A stretch of DNA of 24,836 bases from JBCAWW01 sp039024315 (GCA_039024315.1 JBCCQN010000122.1:1-24836), one strand, 5' to 3'; shown: positions 14,248-22,141, counted from the stretch's first letter. The notes: generated from the letters alone by a model not told the origin. Made by a program: numbers and translations.

Positions 14248-16356
14248 ATGAAAAAGATACCTTTAAAAGATACCCGTAACATCGGCATCATGGCTCATAT
14301 CGATGCTGGTAAGACGACTACTACGGAACGTATCCTTTTTTATACCGGTATTACACACAAGATCGGTGAGGTACATGATGGTGCCGCCACCATGGACTGG
14401 ATGGAGCAAGAGCAGGAGCGTGGTATTACCATTACCTCTGCCGCTACCACCACCCACTGGAACTATAAGGAAAGACAGCATCGTATCAACATTATTGATA
14501 CTCCCGGTCACGTTGACTTTACCGTTGAGGTAGAACGTTCACTTCGTGTATTGGATGGTGCTGTTGCAGTATTTTGCTCAGTTGGTGGTGTTGAGCCCCA
14601 AAGTGAAACTGTATGGCGCCAAGCTGATAAGTATGGTGTACCACGTATCGGATTCGTCAACAAGATGGACCGCTCTGGTGCTGATTTCTTTGAAGTTGTT
14701 CGCCAGGTAAAAGATATGCTAGGTGCTAATCCAGTGCCTATTCAAGTACCTATCGGTGCTGAGGTAGACTTTAAAGGAGTTGTTGACCTACTGGACAACA
14801 AGGCCATCGTCTGGAACGAGCATGATTTCGGTATGACTTATGAGGAAATTGAGATTCCTGCTGAGTTAGAAGATACTGTAGAAGAGTGGCGTACTCACAT
14901 GATCGAAGCTGTTGCCGAATATGACGAAGCTTTGATGGAAAAATACTTCGAAGATCCAGATTCTATCACTCGTGATGAAATCATCGAAGTATTGCGCAAA
15001 GCGACTCTAGATATGGCGATCACGCCGATGATGTGTGGCTCGGCTTTCAAAAACAAAGGTGTACAAGCGGTGCTAAACGCAGTTTGTTCGCTTTTACCAT
15101 CTCCACTAGATGTTGCTGATATCGAAGGTATTAACCCAGACACAGAAGAAACGGAAACCCGTCGTGCTGATGTTGAGCAGCCATTTACGGCTCTTGCATT
15201 TAAAATCATGACTGACCCACACGTAGGTCGTTTGGCTTTCTTCCGTGTTTATTCTGGTGCACTTGAAGGTGGTTCTTATGTGTACAACACTAGAACTCGC
15301 AACAAAGAACGTATCAGCCGTATCATGCAGATGCACGCTAACAAACGTAACCAGATTGCGATTGTTGAAGCGGGAGATATTGCTGCAGGTGTTGGATTTA
15401 AAGATATCAGAACAGGGGATACTCTAACCGCGGTTGGTAGCCCACTTATTCTGGAATCAATGACTTTCCCTGATCCAGTTATCAAGCTTGCCGTTGAGCC
15501 TAAGTCTCAGGGTGACCAAGATAAATTAGGTACTGGCCTCGCCAAGCTATCAGAAGAAGATCCAACATTTCAAGCGCATACCGACGAAGAGACTGGCCAG
15601 ACAATTATCGCTGGTATGGGTGAGCTTCACCTTGAGATCATCGTTGATCGCTTGAAAAAAGAATTTAAAGTTGAGATCAACCAAGGTCAGCCTCAGGTAT
15701 CTTACCGCGAAGCTATCCTCGGTACGGTTACTCATCGTGAGCTATACAAAAAACAAACTGGTGGTCGTGGTAAATTTGCTGATGTGCAAATTGAATTCAT
15801 GCCAACCACTACAGAGGACGAAGAAAACTTTGTTTTCCTTGACGAAATCAAGGGTGGTAACATTCCGAAAGAATTCATCCCATCTGTTGAGAAAGGTATC
15901 AAAGGAGCCCTTGGGGATGGCGTTCTCGCTGGTTTCCCAGTTGAAGGTGTTAAAGCTCGCTTGTTTGATGGTAGTTTCCATAATGTTGACTCCGATCAAC
16001 TTTCTTTCGAATTAGCTGGCCGTTTGGCATTCCGTTCTGCAATGCCTAAGTGCAAGCCTATCCTCAAAGAGCCCATCATGGCAGTTGAGGTAACTACTCC
16101 GGAAGAATACATGGGTAGTGTAGTAGGAGACTTGAACCGTCGCCGTGGGAAAATCTCTGATATGGGAGACCGTGGTAACTCTAAAGTTGTAAAGGCTGAG
16201 GTGCCATTATCAGAAATGTTTGGTTACGTAACTGACTTACGTACTATCTCTTCTGGTCGCGCTGCCTCGACTATGCAGTTTTCCCACTACGAGCAGACTC
16301 CTGCCAATGTACAGGAAGACGTGATCTCAAAAATTAAAGGCCTGGCAAAGGCGTAG
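14248..16356 (+). CDS. fusA: Translation elongation factor G
   Basis: 702 residues, full length. This GTPase drives translocation of tRNA and mRNA on the ribosome. The G motifs are intact: AHIDAGKT (16-23), switch I RGITI (58-62), DTPGHVDF (84-91) with catalytic-type His88, and NKMD (138-141). Domains II-V follow without breaks (for example GMGELHLEIIVDRLKKEF and the C-terminal EYMGSVVGDLNRRRG). The intact motifs and the place in the str cluster mark it as the housekeeping copy rather than a hydrolysis-deficient EF-G2. tuf does not follow, as is usual in this phylum. The stop codon lies inside a terminator-like hairpin. Confidence 0.99.
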   Translation: MKKIPLKDTRNIGIMAHIDAGKTTTTERILFYTGITHKIGEVHDGAATMDWMEQEQERGITITSAATTTHWNYKERQHRINIIDTPGHVDFTVEVERSLRVLDGAVAVFCSVGGVEPQSETVWRQADKYGVPRIGFVNKMDRSGADFFEVVRQVKDMLGANPVPIQVPIGAEVDFKGVVDLLDNKAIVWNEHDFGMTYEEIEIPAELEDTVEEWRTHMIEAVAEYDEALMEKYFEDPDSITRDEIIEVLRKATLDMAITPMMCGSAFKNKGVQAVLNAVCSLLPSPLDVADIEGINPDTEETETRRADVEQPFTALAFKIMTDPHVGRLAFFRVYSGALEGGSYVYNTRTRNKERISRIMQMHANKRNQIAIVEAGDIAAGVGFKDIRTGDTLTAVGSPLILESMTFPDPVIKLAVEPKSQGDQDKLGTGLAKLSEEDPTFQAHTDEETGQTIIAGMGELHLEIIVDRLKKEFKVEINQGQPQVSYREAILGTVTHRELYKKQTGGRGKFADVQIEFMPTTTEDEENFVFLDEIKGGNIPKEFIPSVEKGIKGALGDGVLAGFPVEGVKARLFDGSFHNVDSDQLSFELAGRLAFRSAMPKCKPILKEPIMAVEVTTPEEYMGSVVGDLNRRRGKISDMGDRGNSKVVKAEVPLSEMFGYVTDLRTISSGRAASTMQFSHYEQTPANVQEDVISKIKGLAKA

Positions 16357-16376
16357 GGTAATCCTACGCCTTTTTT
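16347..16376 (+). terminator. Terminator-like hairpin overlapping the fusA stop codon
   Basis: GGCGTAGG (16350-16357) pairs perfectly with CCTACGCC (16363-16370) around a 5-base loop. Three A-T pairs extend the stem, and a six-T run (16371-16376) follows. The TAG stop (16354-16356) is part of the stem, so ribosomes ending fusA would disturb it. rpsJ starts 13 bp later, so it may attenuate transcription between the str part and the S10 part rather than end it. Confidence 0.75.
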
Positions 16377-16388
16377 AAATAAGGAAAA

Positions 16389-16694
16389 ATGACACAGAAA
16401 ATCCGAATCAAGCTGAAATCGTACGACCACAATCTCGTCGATAAATCCGCGGAAAAGATCGTACGGACGGTGAAGTCCACCGGCGCCATCGTGAGTGGAC
16501 CGATTCCGTTGCCAACCGAGCGTTCTGTGATTACGGTAAATCGTTCTCCGCACGTAAATAAAAAATCTCGTGAGCAGTTCGAAATCAGTTCTTACAAGCG
16601 TCTGATCGACATCTTCAGCTCTAGCTCCAAAACAGTGGACGTGCTGATGAAATTGGAGTTACCCAGTGGGGTAGATGTAGAAATCAAAGTCTGA
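16389..16694 (+). CDS. rpsJ: 30S ribosomal protein S10
   Basis: 101 residues, normal length. It is a 30S head protein that also serves as NusE in transcription antitermination with NusB. Family marks are IRIKLKSYDHNLVDKSAEKI, GPIPLPTERSVITVNRSPHV and SYKRLIDI. An AAGGA lies upstream of the ATG, one of few Shine-Dalgarno-like sites in the cluster. It comes straight after the hairpin that covers the fusA stop, so its expression may depend on read-through of that hairpin. Confidence 0.99.
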   Translation: MTQKIRIKLKSYDHNLVDKSAEKIVRTVKSTGAIVSGPIPLPTERSVITVNRSPHVNKKSREQFEISSYKRLIDIFSSSSKTVDVLMKLELPSGVDVEIKV

Positions 16695-16754
16695 TCTTAG
16701 GGAAGGAAACCACCCCAGACCTTATTGCATCTAGTTATTCTAAACGAAAAAAAG

Positions 16755-17396
16755 ATGGCAGGAATCATAGGAAAAAAAATAGGGATGACAAGTGTCTTCG
16801 ATGAGAATCGCAAGAACATCGCTTGTACCCTAATATATGCCGAACCAAATGTAGTTACTCAGCTTAAGTCTGATGAGGTTCGGGATAACGGAAAAACCGA
16901 CGGCTACAATGCCGTGCAGTTGGCCTTCGACGAAGCGAAGGAAAAGAACACGACCAAGCCCATGCAGGGCCACTTCAGCAAGGCTGGGGTAACTCCTAAG
17001 CGTAAACTAGCTGAATTTGACTTCGAAAACCTCGAGTTAGATCTCAAACTCGGCGACACTGTCGGAGTAGATATCTTTGAAGAAGGCGAATTTGTCGACA
17101 TTGTAGGTATCTCCAAAGGTAAAGGTTTTCAGGGGGTAGTAAAGCGTCATGGTTTCCACGGTGTAGGCGGTCGTACCCACGGTCAGCACAACCGGGAACG
17201 TGCTCCAGGGTCTTTGGGGCCAGGCTCAACCCCTTCTCGCGTTTTCAAAGGAATGAAAATGGGCGGTCAAACAGGTAACGAGCGCGTCAAAGTGCAAAAC
17301 CTAAAGATTGTCAAGGTGATTCCTGAGAAGAATCTGTTAGTTATCTCCGGGTCTGTACCTGGTCATAAAGGGTCTTACGTCATTGTTGAGAAATAA
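16755..17396 (+). CDS. rplC: 50S ribosomal protein L3
   Basis: 213 residues from the ATG at 16755. An in-frame ATG at 16725 would add ten residues, but the conserved start MAGIIGKKIGMTSVF begins here. L3 is an early-assembly protein reaching the peptidyl transferase centre. The central loop is intact (GKGFQGVVKRHGFHG, then HGQHNRERAPGSLGPGSTP), including the Gln-containing stretch (THGQHN) that is methylated in E. coli. A 60-bp spacer separates it from rpsJ. The stop is followed by one base and then the rplD start, so the two are tightly linked. Confidence 0.98.
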   Translation: MAGIIGKKIGMTSVFDENRKNIACTLIYAEPNVVTQLKSDEVRDNGKTDGYNAVQLAFDEAKEKNTTKPMQGHFSKAGVTPKRKLAEFDFENLELDLKLGDTVGVDIFEEGEFVDIVGISKGKGFQGVVKRHGFHGVGGRTHGQHNRERAPGSLGPGSTPSRVFKGMKMGGQTGNERVKVQNLKIVKVIPEKNLLVISGSVPGHKGSYVIVEK

Positions 17397-17397
17397 G

Positions 17398-18030
17398 ATG
17401 GAAGTAGCAGTATATAATACCGACGGAAAAGATACAGGGAAAAAGGTCGATCTCGCTGAGAACGTATTCAACCTCGAAATCCCTAATGACCACGCAATTT
17501 ATATGGACGTGCGTCAAATGATGGCCAATCGTCGTCAGGGCACTCACAAATCCAAAACTCGTGGTGAAGTACACGGTACAAACAAGAAGCCTTACCGCCA
17601 AAAAGGTACTGGTAACGCCCGTGCAGGTGACCGAAAGTCTCCTCTGTGGCGCCATGGAGGTAGAATCTTCGGACCTCAGCCTCGTAACTACAGCTTTAAG
17701 CTGAATAAGAAAACCAAGCAGCTTGCTCGCCTCAGCGCTTTGACTTACAAAGCCCGTGAAGAAAGCATCCGTGTTTTAGAAGATTTCAAAATAGAAGCAC
17801 CTAAAACTAAAGATCTGCTCGGAATTTTAGAAAATTTTGAATTAGGAGGAACTAAGGTATTGTTGGTACTGCCTGAGCAGAACGATAATGTCTATCTCTC
17901 CGGCCGCAACTTGCAAAAAGCAAACGTTCAGGTCGCTGCAGATCTCAATACCTACGATATCCTCAACGCAGATATGCTGTTGCTGACTGAAGGCGCAGTG
18001 AATGTGATTAACGAACGCTTAGCTAACTAA
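17398..18030 (+). CDS. rplD: 50S ribosomal protein L4
   Basis: 210 residues from the ATG at 17398, one base after the rplC stop; an upstream in-frame ATG at 17383 lies inside rplC. L4 lines the exit tunnel together with L22. The tunnel-loop region is intact: RRQGTHKSKTRGEV, KKPYRQKGTGNARAGDRKSP and FGPQPRNYSFKLNKK. The region corresponding to the macrolide-sensitive loop (KGTGNAR) looks normal. In E. coli L4 is the autoregulator of the S10 operon; no equivalent leader was recognised here. Confidence 0.98.
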   Translation: MEVAVYNTDGKDTGKKVDLAENVFNLEIPNDHAIYMDVRQMMANRRQGTHKSKTRGEVHGTNKKPYRQKGTGNARAGDRKSPLWRHGGRIFGPQPRNYSFKLNKKTKQLARLSALTYKAREESIRVLEDFKIEAPKTKDLLGILENFELGGTKVLLVLPEQNDNVYLSGRNLQKANVQVAADLNTYDILNADMLLLTEGAVNVINERLAN

Positions 18031-18034
18031 TACG

Positions 18035-18328
18035 ATGAGTATCCTAAAGCGACCGATCATCACCGAAAAAATGGTGGATTTCCCTGAAAGGGGAATACAA
18101 AAATATGGCTTTGAAGTAGCACTTAGCGCTACCAAAGGCGAAGTCAAAAAAGAAGTCGAGCGTCTGTATGAAGTAGAGGTTGAAAATGTCAACACTATGA
18201 TCGTCAGAGGCAAAATTCGCTCTCGCTATAGCAAAAAAGGAGTAATCAAAGGCAAGTCTTCTAACTATAAGAAGGCAATCGTTACTCTGAAAAATGGACA
18301 CGAGATCGACTTTTACAAACACATATAG
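18035..18328 (+). CDS. rplW: 50S ribosomal protein L23
   Basis: 97 residues, normal length. L23 sits at the tunnel exit and is the docking site for trigger factor and SRP. It opens SILKRPIITEKM and contains YGFEVALSATKGEVKKEVE, then VNTMIVRGKIRSRYSKKG and KKAIVTLKNGHEIDF. It starts 4 bp after rplD. An 89-bp AT-rich spacer with inverted and tandem repeats separates it from rplB, unusually long for this cluster. Confidence 0.98.
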   Translation: MSILKRPIITEKMVDFPERGIQKYGFEVALSATKGEVKKEVERLYEVEVENVNTMIVRGKIRSRYSKKGVIKGKSSNYKKAIVTLKNGHEIDFYKHI

Positions 18329-18343
18329 AAGTTTTGAATAGTC

Positions 18344-18400
18344 GAATTGTTGAATGAGAGAATTTCAGAATCAACAATTCAACAAATCAACAATTCAACA
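18344..18400. repeat. AT-rich inverted/tandem repeat between rplW and rplB
   Basis: GAATTGTTG (18344-18352) can pair with either of two identical CAACAATTC words (18372-18380 or 18388-18396). Those words belong to a 16-base tandem repeat (18371-18386, then 14 bases of a second copy, 18387-18400). A near-identical 18-base stretch occurs inverted at 7512-7529. The element sits inside the ribosomal operon and its RNA could form alternative hairpins. Confidence 0.6.
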
Positions 18401-18417
18401 CTTAAAAGAATAATCTA

Positions 18418-19248
18418 ATGGGAATCCGCAAACTCAAACCGACTACTCCCGGACAGCGTGGAATGTCGATTTCAGATTTCGCCGATATAACTAAAGCAGC
18501 TCCGGAAAAGTCTTTGACTGCTCCTATCAAGCGCTCTGGTGGCCGCAATCGCACCGGTAAAATGACTATGCGCTACATTGGTGGTGGACACAAGCGTCGT
18601 TACCGTGTAGTTGATTTCAAGCGTGATAAATTCAATATCCCTGCAACTGTTAAGGCTATTGAGTATGATCCCAACCGCACAGCTCGTATTGCGTTGCTTT
18701 TTTATGCTGACGGTGAGAAGCGCTATATCATTGCTCCTGACAAAATTCAGGTTGGCCAAAAAGTAGTCTCTGGCGAATCAGTCGAGCCTACAATTGGTAA
18801 CGCAATGAAGCTCAAAAATATCCCACTTGGTACCTCCGTTCACAATATCGAGCTAGAGCCAGGTAAAGGAGGAATCATGGCGCGTAGTGCTGGTACTTAT
18901 GCACAGCTTACAGCTCGTGAAGGTAAGTATGCTATCCTAAGAATGCCTTCTGGCGAGACTCGTATGGTACTCGTTGAGTGTATGGCAACTGTTGGGGTAG
19001 TCGGTAACACAGAACATGGCAACATGGACATCGGTAAGGCTGGTCGTAACCGCTGGTTAGGTAAACGTCCTAGAGTCCGTGGTGTTGCAATGAACCCAGT
19101 CGATCACCCAATGGGTGGTGGCGAAGGTCGTTCCTCTGGAGGACACCCACGTAACCGTAATGGTGTTCCTGCTAAAGGATTTAAGACTCGCAATAAGAAG
19201 AAGGCTTCTAATCGCCTCATCATTGGTAAGAAGAAAAACAGGAAATAA
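18418..19248 (+). CDS. rplB: 50S ribosomal protein L2
   Basis: 276 residues, normal length. L2 is needed for subunit association and for the peptidyl transferase centre. Conserved blocks are GRNRTGKMTMRYIGGGHKRR, the LEPGKGG / ARSAGTYAQL region, and VRGVAMNPVDHPMGGGEG with His230, the counterpart of the functionally important His229 of E. coli. The basic tail (GKKKNRK) is present. It follows the AT-rich repeat spacer; a 65-bp gap with a small CCGAG/CTCGG hairpin (19260-19278) separates it from rpsS. Confidence 0.99.
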   Translation: MGIRKLKPTTPGQRGMSISDFADITKAAPEKSLTAPIKRSGGRNRTGKMTMRYIGGGHKRRYRVVDFKRDKFNIPATVKAIEYDPNRTARIALLFYADGEKRYIIAPDKIQVGQKVVSGESVEPTIGNAMKLKNIPLGTSVHNIELEPGKGGIMARSAGTYAQLTAREGKYAILRMPSGETRMVLVECMATVGVVGNTEHGNMDIGKAGRNRWLGKRPRVRGVAMNPVDHPMGGGEGRSSGGHPRNRNGVPAKGFKTRNKKKASNRLIIGKKKNRK

Positions 19249-19313
19249 GCATTGAAGGACCGAGTGATTGAGTCTCGGCTCAAACATTTGGAAACTCAAC
19301 CAACAATAAAACT

Positions 19314-19592
19314 ATGGCTAGATCGCTGAAAAAAGGGCCTTTTGTTGATCCCAAGCTGGAGATGAAAGTCAGCCGGATGAACGACTCTGGGCAAAAACGC
19401 CTAATCAAGACTTGGGCCCGTCGTTCTATGATCGCACCGGATTTCGTAGGTCATACGATTGCTGTCCACAATGGCAACAAATTCATTCCGGTATATATTT
19501 CAGAAAACATGGTTGGACATAAGCTAGGGGAATTTGCTCCTACGCGTACATTCCGTGGCCATGCTGGTAACAGAAAGGACAAAAGAAGATAA
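19314..19592 (+). CDS. rpsS: 30S ribosomal protein S19
   Basis: 92 residues, normal length. It binds 16S rRNA in the 30S head next to S13. Nearly all of the sequence is conserved: MARSLKKGPFVDPKLEMKV, KTWARRSMIAPDFVGHTI, HNGNKFIPVYISENMVGHKL and EFAPTRTFRGHAG, with a short basic end. It is 4 bp from rplV, which suggests coupled translation. Confidence 0.99.
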   Translation: MARSLKKGPFVDPKLEMKVSRMNDSGQKRLIKTWARRSMIAPDFVGHTIAVHNGNKFIPVYISENMVGHKLGEFAPTRTFRGHAGNRKDKRR

Positions 19593-19596
19593 TAAG

Positions 19597-20061
19597 ATGG
19601 CGGATACTGTAAAAATGACGCGTAAAGAAAAGATCGCGGCTGGCATCCCCAAAGAGCCTAAGCGTAAGACCACTTATGCTAATGAGCTTAAGGATCAAAA
19701 AGCTGACGAAATTCGTGTTTCGCTCAAAAATTACCGTTCCTCTGCGCGTAAAATGCGCTTGGTGGTAGATCAGATACGTGGAATGGAAGTTTTTGCAGCG
19801 TTAAATACGCTCAAACTTACCACCAAAGGAGCTGCTCCTGCTGTTGAGAGACTTCTTCGTTCTGCGATAGCAAGCCTAGAAGAAAAATTTGAAGGCGAAA
19901 GAGTTGATATTGGCACTCATTACGTAAAGATTGCCAACGTTGATGCCGCTCGTATGTTGAAGAGGTTGCGCCCAGCCCCACAAGGCCGCGCTCACTTGAT
20001 CCGCAAGCGTTACTGCCACGTAACTCTCGTTATCGATCAAATTCCTGAATCAGAAGATTAA
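19597..20061 (+). CDS. rplV: 50S ribosomal protein L22 with N-terminal extension
   Basis: 154 residues from the ATG at 19597; the open frame upstream lies within rpsS and is not used. The L22 core begins near residue 42 (VSLKNYRSSARKMRLVVDQI) and ends with the tunnel hairpin and tail (RLRPAPQGRAHLIRKRYCHV). L22 normally has about 110 residues, so the first 40, rich in Lys and Glu (MTRKEKIAAGIPKEPKRKT), are an added basic extension. They could reach rRNA on the outer surface; their role is unknown. Two in-frame ATGs (codons 1 and 7) exist, with the first placed best after rpsS. Confidence 0.96.
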   Translation: MADTVKMTRKEKIAAGIPKEPKRKTTYANELKDQKADEIRVSLKNYRSSARKMRLVVDQIRGMEVFAALNTLKLTTKGAAPAVERLLRSAIASLEEKFEGERVDIGTHYVKIANVDAARMLKRLRPAPQGRAHLIRKRYCHVTLVIDQIPESED

Positions 20062-20079
20062 TTTTTAAACCAAACTACT

Positions 20080-20781
20080 TTGGGACAGAAGACGCATCCA
20101 ATTGGACTTAGACTCGGAATCATCAAAGGTTGGGAATCCAACTGGTTTGGTGGAAAAGATTTTTCCGACAAGTTAATCGAGGACGAAAAAATTCGTGCCT
20201 ATTTAAACGCCCGTATTCCACGCGGAGGGATCTCCAAGATTGTTATCGAGCGTACCCTCAAAAAGATCACCATTACTGTACATACTTCTCGTCCAGGGAT
20301 CGTGATTGGTAAAGGAGGAAAAGAAGTTGATAAGCTTCGTGAAGAGATCAAAAAGATCACTAGCAAAGATGTACAGATCAACATCTTTGAAATCAAGCGC
20401 CCTGAACTAGACGCAACTTTAGTTGGCCAGCAGATTGCTCAGCAGCTAGTAGGCCGTGTCTCTTTCCGTCGCGCGATGAAATCTTCGCTTGCCGCAACTA
20501 TGCGTGCCGGCGCCGGTGGATGTAAGATTATGTGTTCTGGTCGTCTTGGGGGAGCGGAAATGGCTCGTACTGAGCAGTACAAAGAAGGTCGTATTCCACT
20601 CCAAACCTTGCGTGCCGATATCGACTATGCACTAGTCGTTGCTCATACTATCTACGGAGCGATCGGGGTAAAAGTATGGATCTTCAAAAAAGAAATATTC
20701 GGTAAAGTGGACTTGGCTCCAGCTGCAAAACCAGATCGCAACAAGCGCGGTGGTGGTGGCGGTAAGAAGAGACGCCGTTAA
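20080..20781 (+). CDS. rpsC: 30S ribosomal protein S3 (TTG start)
   Basis: 233 residues. Translation must start at the TTG at 20080, because the universally conserved N-terminus MGQKTHPIGLRLG begins exactly there and no ATG is available nearby in frame. S3 lines the mRNA entry tunnel and has helicase-like activity. The KH domain is intact (GIVIGKGGKEVDKLREEI, GxxG loop GKGG), followed by GRLGGAEMARTEQYKEGRIP and the DIDYALVVAHTIYGAIGVKVWI block. The C-terminus is a Gly/Lys/Arg tail. An 18-bp spacer without Shine-Dalgarno precedes it. Confidence 0.98.
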   Translation: MGQKTHPIGLRLGIIKGWESNWFGGKDFSDKLIEDEKIRAYLNARIPRGGISKIVIERTLKKITITVHTSRPGIVIGKGGKEVDKLREEIKKITSKDVQINIFEIKRPELDATLVGQQIAQQLVGRVSFRRAMKSSLAATMRAGAGGCKIMCSGRLGGAEMARTEQYKEGRIPLQTLRADIDYALVVAHTIYGAIGVKVWIFKKEIFGKVDLAPAAKPDRNKRGGGGGKKRRR

Positions 20782-20806
20782 TGTCTACTGCAAAAGAAAT
20801 TAGATC

Positions 20807-21226
20807 ATGTTACAGCCGAAAAAAGTAAAATATAGAAAGGTACAGAAAGGCCGCATGAAGGGTAATGCCCAACGTGGAACTGAAATCTCTTTCGGTTCTT
20901 ACGGACTTAAAGCATTGGAAAGTGATTTTATCACTGCCCGCCAGATTGAGGCTTGTCGTATTACAATCTCACGTGCTATGAAACGTGAGGGTAATATGTG
21001 GATCCGCATCTTTCCTTATAAGTCAATCACCAAAAAGCCTGCAGAGGTAAGAATGGGTAAAGGTAAGGGTAATCCCGAACTATGGGCTGCTCCTGTTAAG
21101 CCTGGCCACTTATTATTTGAGGTTGATGGTGTACCTGAGTCAGTAGCACGCGAGGCGCTTCGTCTTGCAAGCAATAAACTGCCTATCAAAACCAAGTTTG
21201 TCACCAGAAGAGATCTTCAAGGATAA
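20807..21226 (+). CDS. rplP: 50S ribosomal protein L16
   Basis: 139 residues, normal length. L16 organises the A site of the large subunit and is added late in assembly. Conserved blocks are MLQPKKVKYRKVQKGRMKG, FGSYGLKALE, the Arg-containing WIRIFPYKSITKKPAEVRMG, KGKGNPELWAAPVKPGHLLF and LASNKLPIKTKFV. It lies 25 bp after rpsC and 5 bp before rpmC. Confidence 0.99.
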   Translation: MLQPKKVKYRKVQKGRMKGNAQRGTEISFGSYGLKALESDFITARQIEACRITISRAMKREGNMWIRIFPYKSITKKPAEVRMGKGKGNPELWAAPVKPGHLLFEVDGVPESVAREALRLASNKLPIKTKFVTRRDLQG

Positions 21227-21231
21227 AGATT

Positions 21232-21426
21232 ATGAAGGTATCAGAGATTCGGGAATTAACTACCCCTGAGCTACACGCTCGACTCAAAGATGAGAAGGAT
21301 AAGTTGCTAAAATTTCGTATGAACCACGCGGTTTCTGCAATTGAGCGCCCTTCTGACATTACGGATGCCCGCCGCAACATTGCAAGGCTGAGAACCATTC
21401 TTCGTGAGCGTCAACTACAGGAATAA
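21232..21426 (+). CDS. rpmC: 50S ribosomal protein L29
   Basis: 64 residues, normal for this small helical protein at the tunnel exit next to L23. The pattern is typical: MKVSEIRELTTPELHARLKD, a helix with KDKLLKFRMNHAVSA, and RRNIARLRTILRERQL at the end. It is separated by 5 bp from rplP and by 7 bp from rpsQ. Confidence 0.97.
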   Translation: MKVSEIRELTTPELHARLKDEKDKLLKFRMNHAVSAIERPSDITDARRNIARLRTILRERQLQE

Positions 21427-21433
21427 AAATATC

Positions 21434-21703
21434 ATGAGCGAGAATACCGTTACAAGAAACCTACGCAAAGTACGTGTTGGACGTGTAGTCAGCAACAAAA
21501 TGGATAAGTCCATTACTGTTTCTGTAGAGCGTAAAGTAAAGCACCCTATTTACGGGAAGTTTGTAAAAAAGACGACCAAATTTGTCGTTCACGATGAAAA
21601 CAACGACAGTGGCGTTGGAGACACCGTGAGGATTATGGAAACCAGACCTATCAGTAAGCGTAAGCGCTGGAGATTGGTAGAAATTATCGAAAGAGCAAAG
21701 TAA
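21434..21703 (+). CDS. rpsQ: 30S ribosomal protein S17
   Basis: 89 residues from the ATG at 21434; the frame upstream overlaps rpmC and lacks S17 features. S17 is a primary binding protein of the 16S 5' domain. Family blocks are LRKVRVGRVVSNKMDKSITV, KHPIYGKFVKKTTKFVVHDE and the end METRPISKRKRWRLVEII. It is followed by a 69-bp spacer with a clear RNA hairpin, the junction between the S10-type and spc-type gene sets. Confidence 0.98.
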   Translation: MSENTVTRNLRKVRVGRVVSNKMDKSITVSVERKVKHPIYGKFVKKTTKFVVHDENNDSGVGDTVRIMETRPISKRKRWRLVEIIERAK

Positions 21704-21712
21704 TCGGTTGCA

Positions 21713-21749
21713 GGTTCGGAATGTTCTACAAGAGCAATACCCGAAAACC
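21713..21749 (+). promoter_or_regulatory. Extended RNA hairpin between rpsQ and rplN
   Basis: Inner stem GTTCT/AGAGC (21723-21727 with 21731-21735, one G-T pair) has an ACA loop. An internal loop follows, then outer stem GGTTCGG (21713-21719) with CCGAA (21741-21745) and CC (21748-21749) after a two-base bulge. No T run follows, so it is not a standard terminator. The place matches the S10/spc operon border of other bacteria, where ribosomal-protein binding or RNA processing may act. Confidence 0.5.
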
Positions 21750-21772
21750 ACAAGCCATTAATAGATAAACCA

Positions 21773-22141
21773 ATGATTCAACAGGAAAGTAGACTGAAAG
21801 TCGCGGACAACAGTGGTGCCAAAGAGGTGCTCTGTATCCGAGTACTTGGCGGTACCAAAAGGCGCTATGCTCGCATTGGAGACCGTATCATTTGCTCGGT
21901 TAAGTCGGCTGATCCCAGTTCTAATGTTAAGAAAGGGGATGTAGTAAAAGCCGTAGTTGTGCGGACCCGCAAAGAAAGACGTCGTAAGGATGGATCTTAT
22001 ATTCGTTTTGATGACAACGCTGCGGTGATTCTTGCCAATGATGGTGGTCCTCGGGGAACGCGTATCTTCGGCCCAGTAGCTCGCGAGCTTCGGGACAAAG
22101 GATATACCAAGATTGTTTCCCTGGCTCCTGAAGTACTCTAA
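21773..22141 (+). CDS. rplN: 50S ribosomal protein L14
   Basis: 122 residues, normal length. L14 forms an intersubunit bridge and binds the silencing factor RsfS. Conserved blocks are MIQQESRLKVADNSGAKEVL, VRTRKERRRKDGSYIRFDDN and AAVILANDGGPRGTRIFGPV. It begins after the hairpin-bearing spacer and so may be the first gene of a separately controlled spc-type segment. rplX follows after 21 bp. Confidence 0.99.
   Translation: MIQQESRLKVADNSGAKEVLCIRVLGGTKRRYARIGDRIICSVKSADPSSNVKKGDVVKAVVVRTRKERRRKDGSYIRFDDNAAVILANDGGPRGTRIFGPVARELRDKGYTKIVSLAPEVL

Noticed and set aside
16357..16388. Missing tuf gene after fusA as a deletion
   Set aside because: Absence of tuf between fusA and rpsJ is the usual arrangement in Bacteroidota.
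19260..19278. CCGAG/CTCGG hairpin between rplB and rpsS
   Set aside because: Only five base pairs with a nine-base loop and no T run; too weak to call as a regulatory feature.
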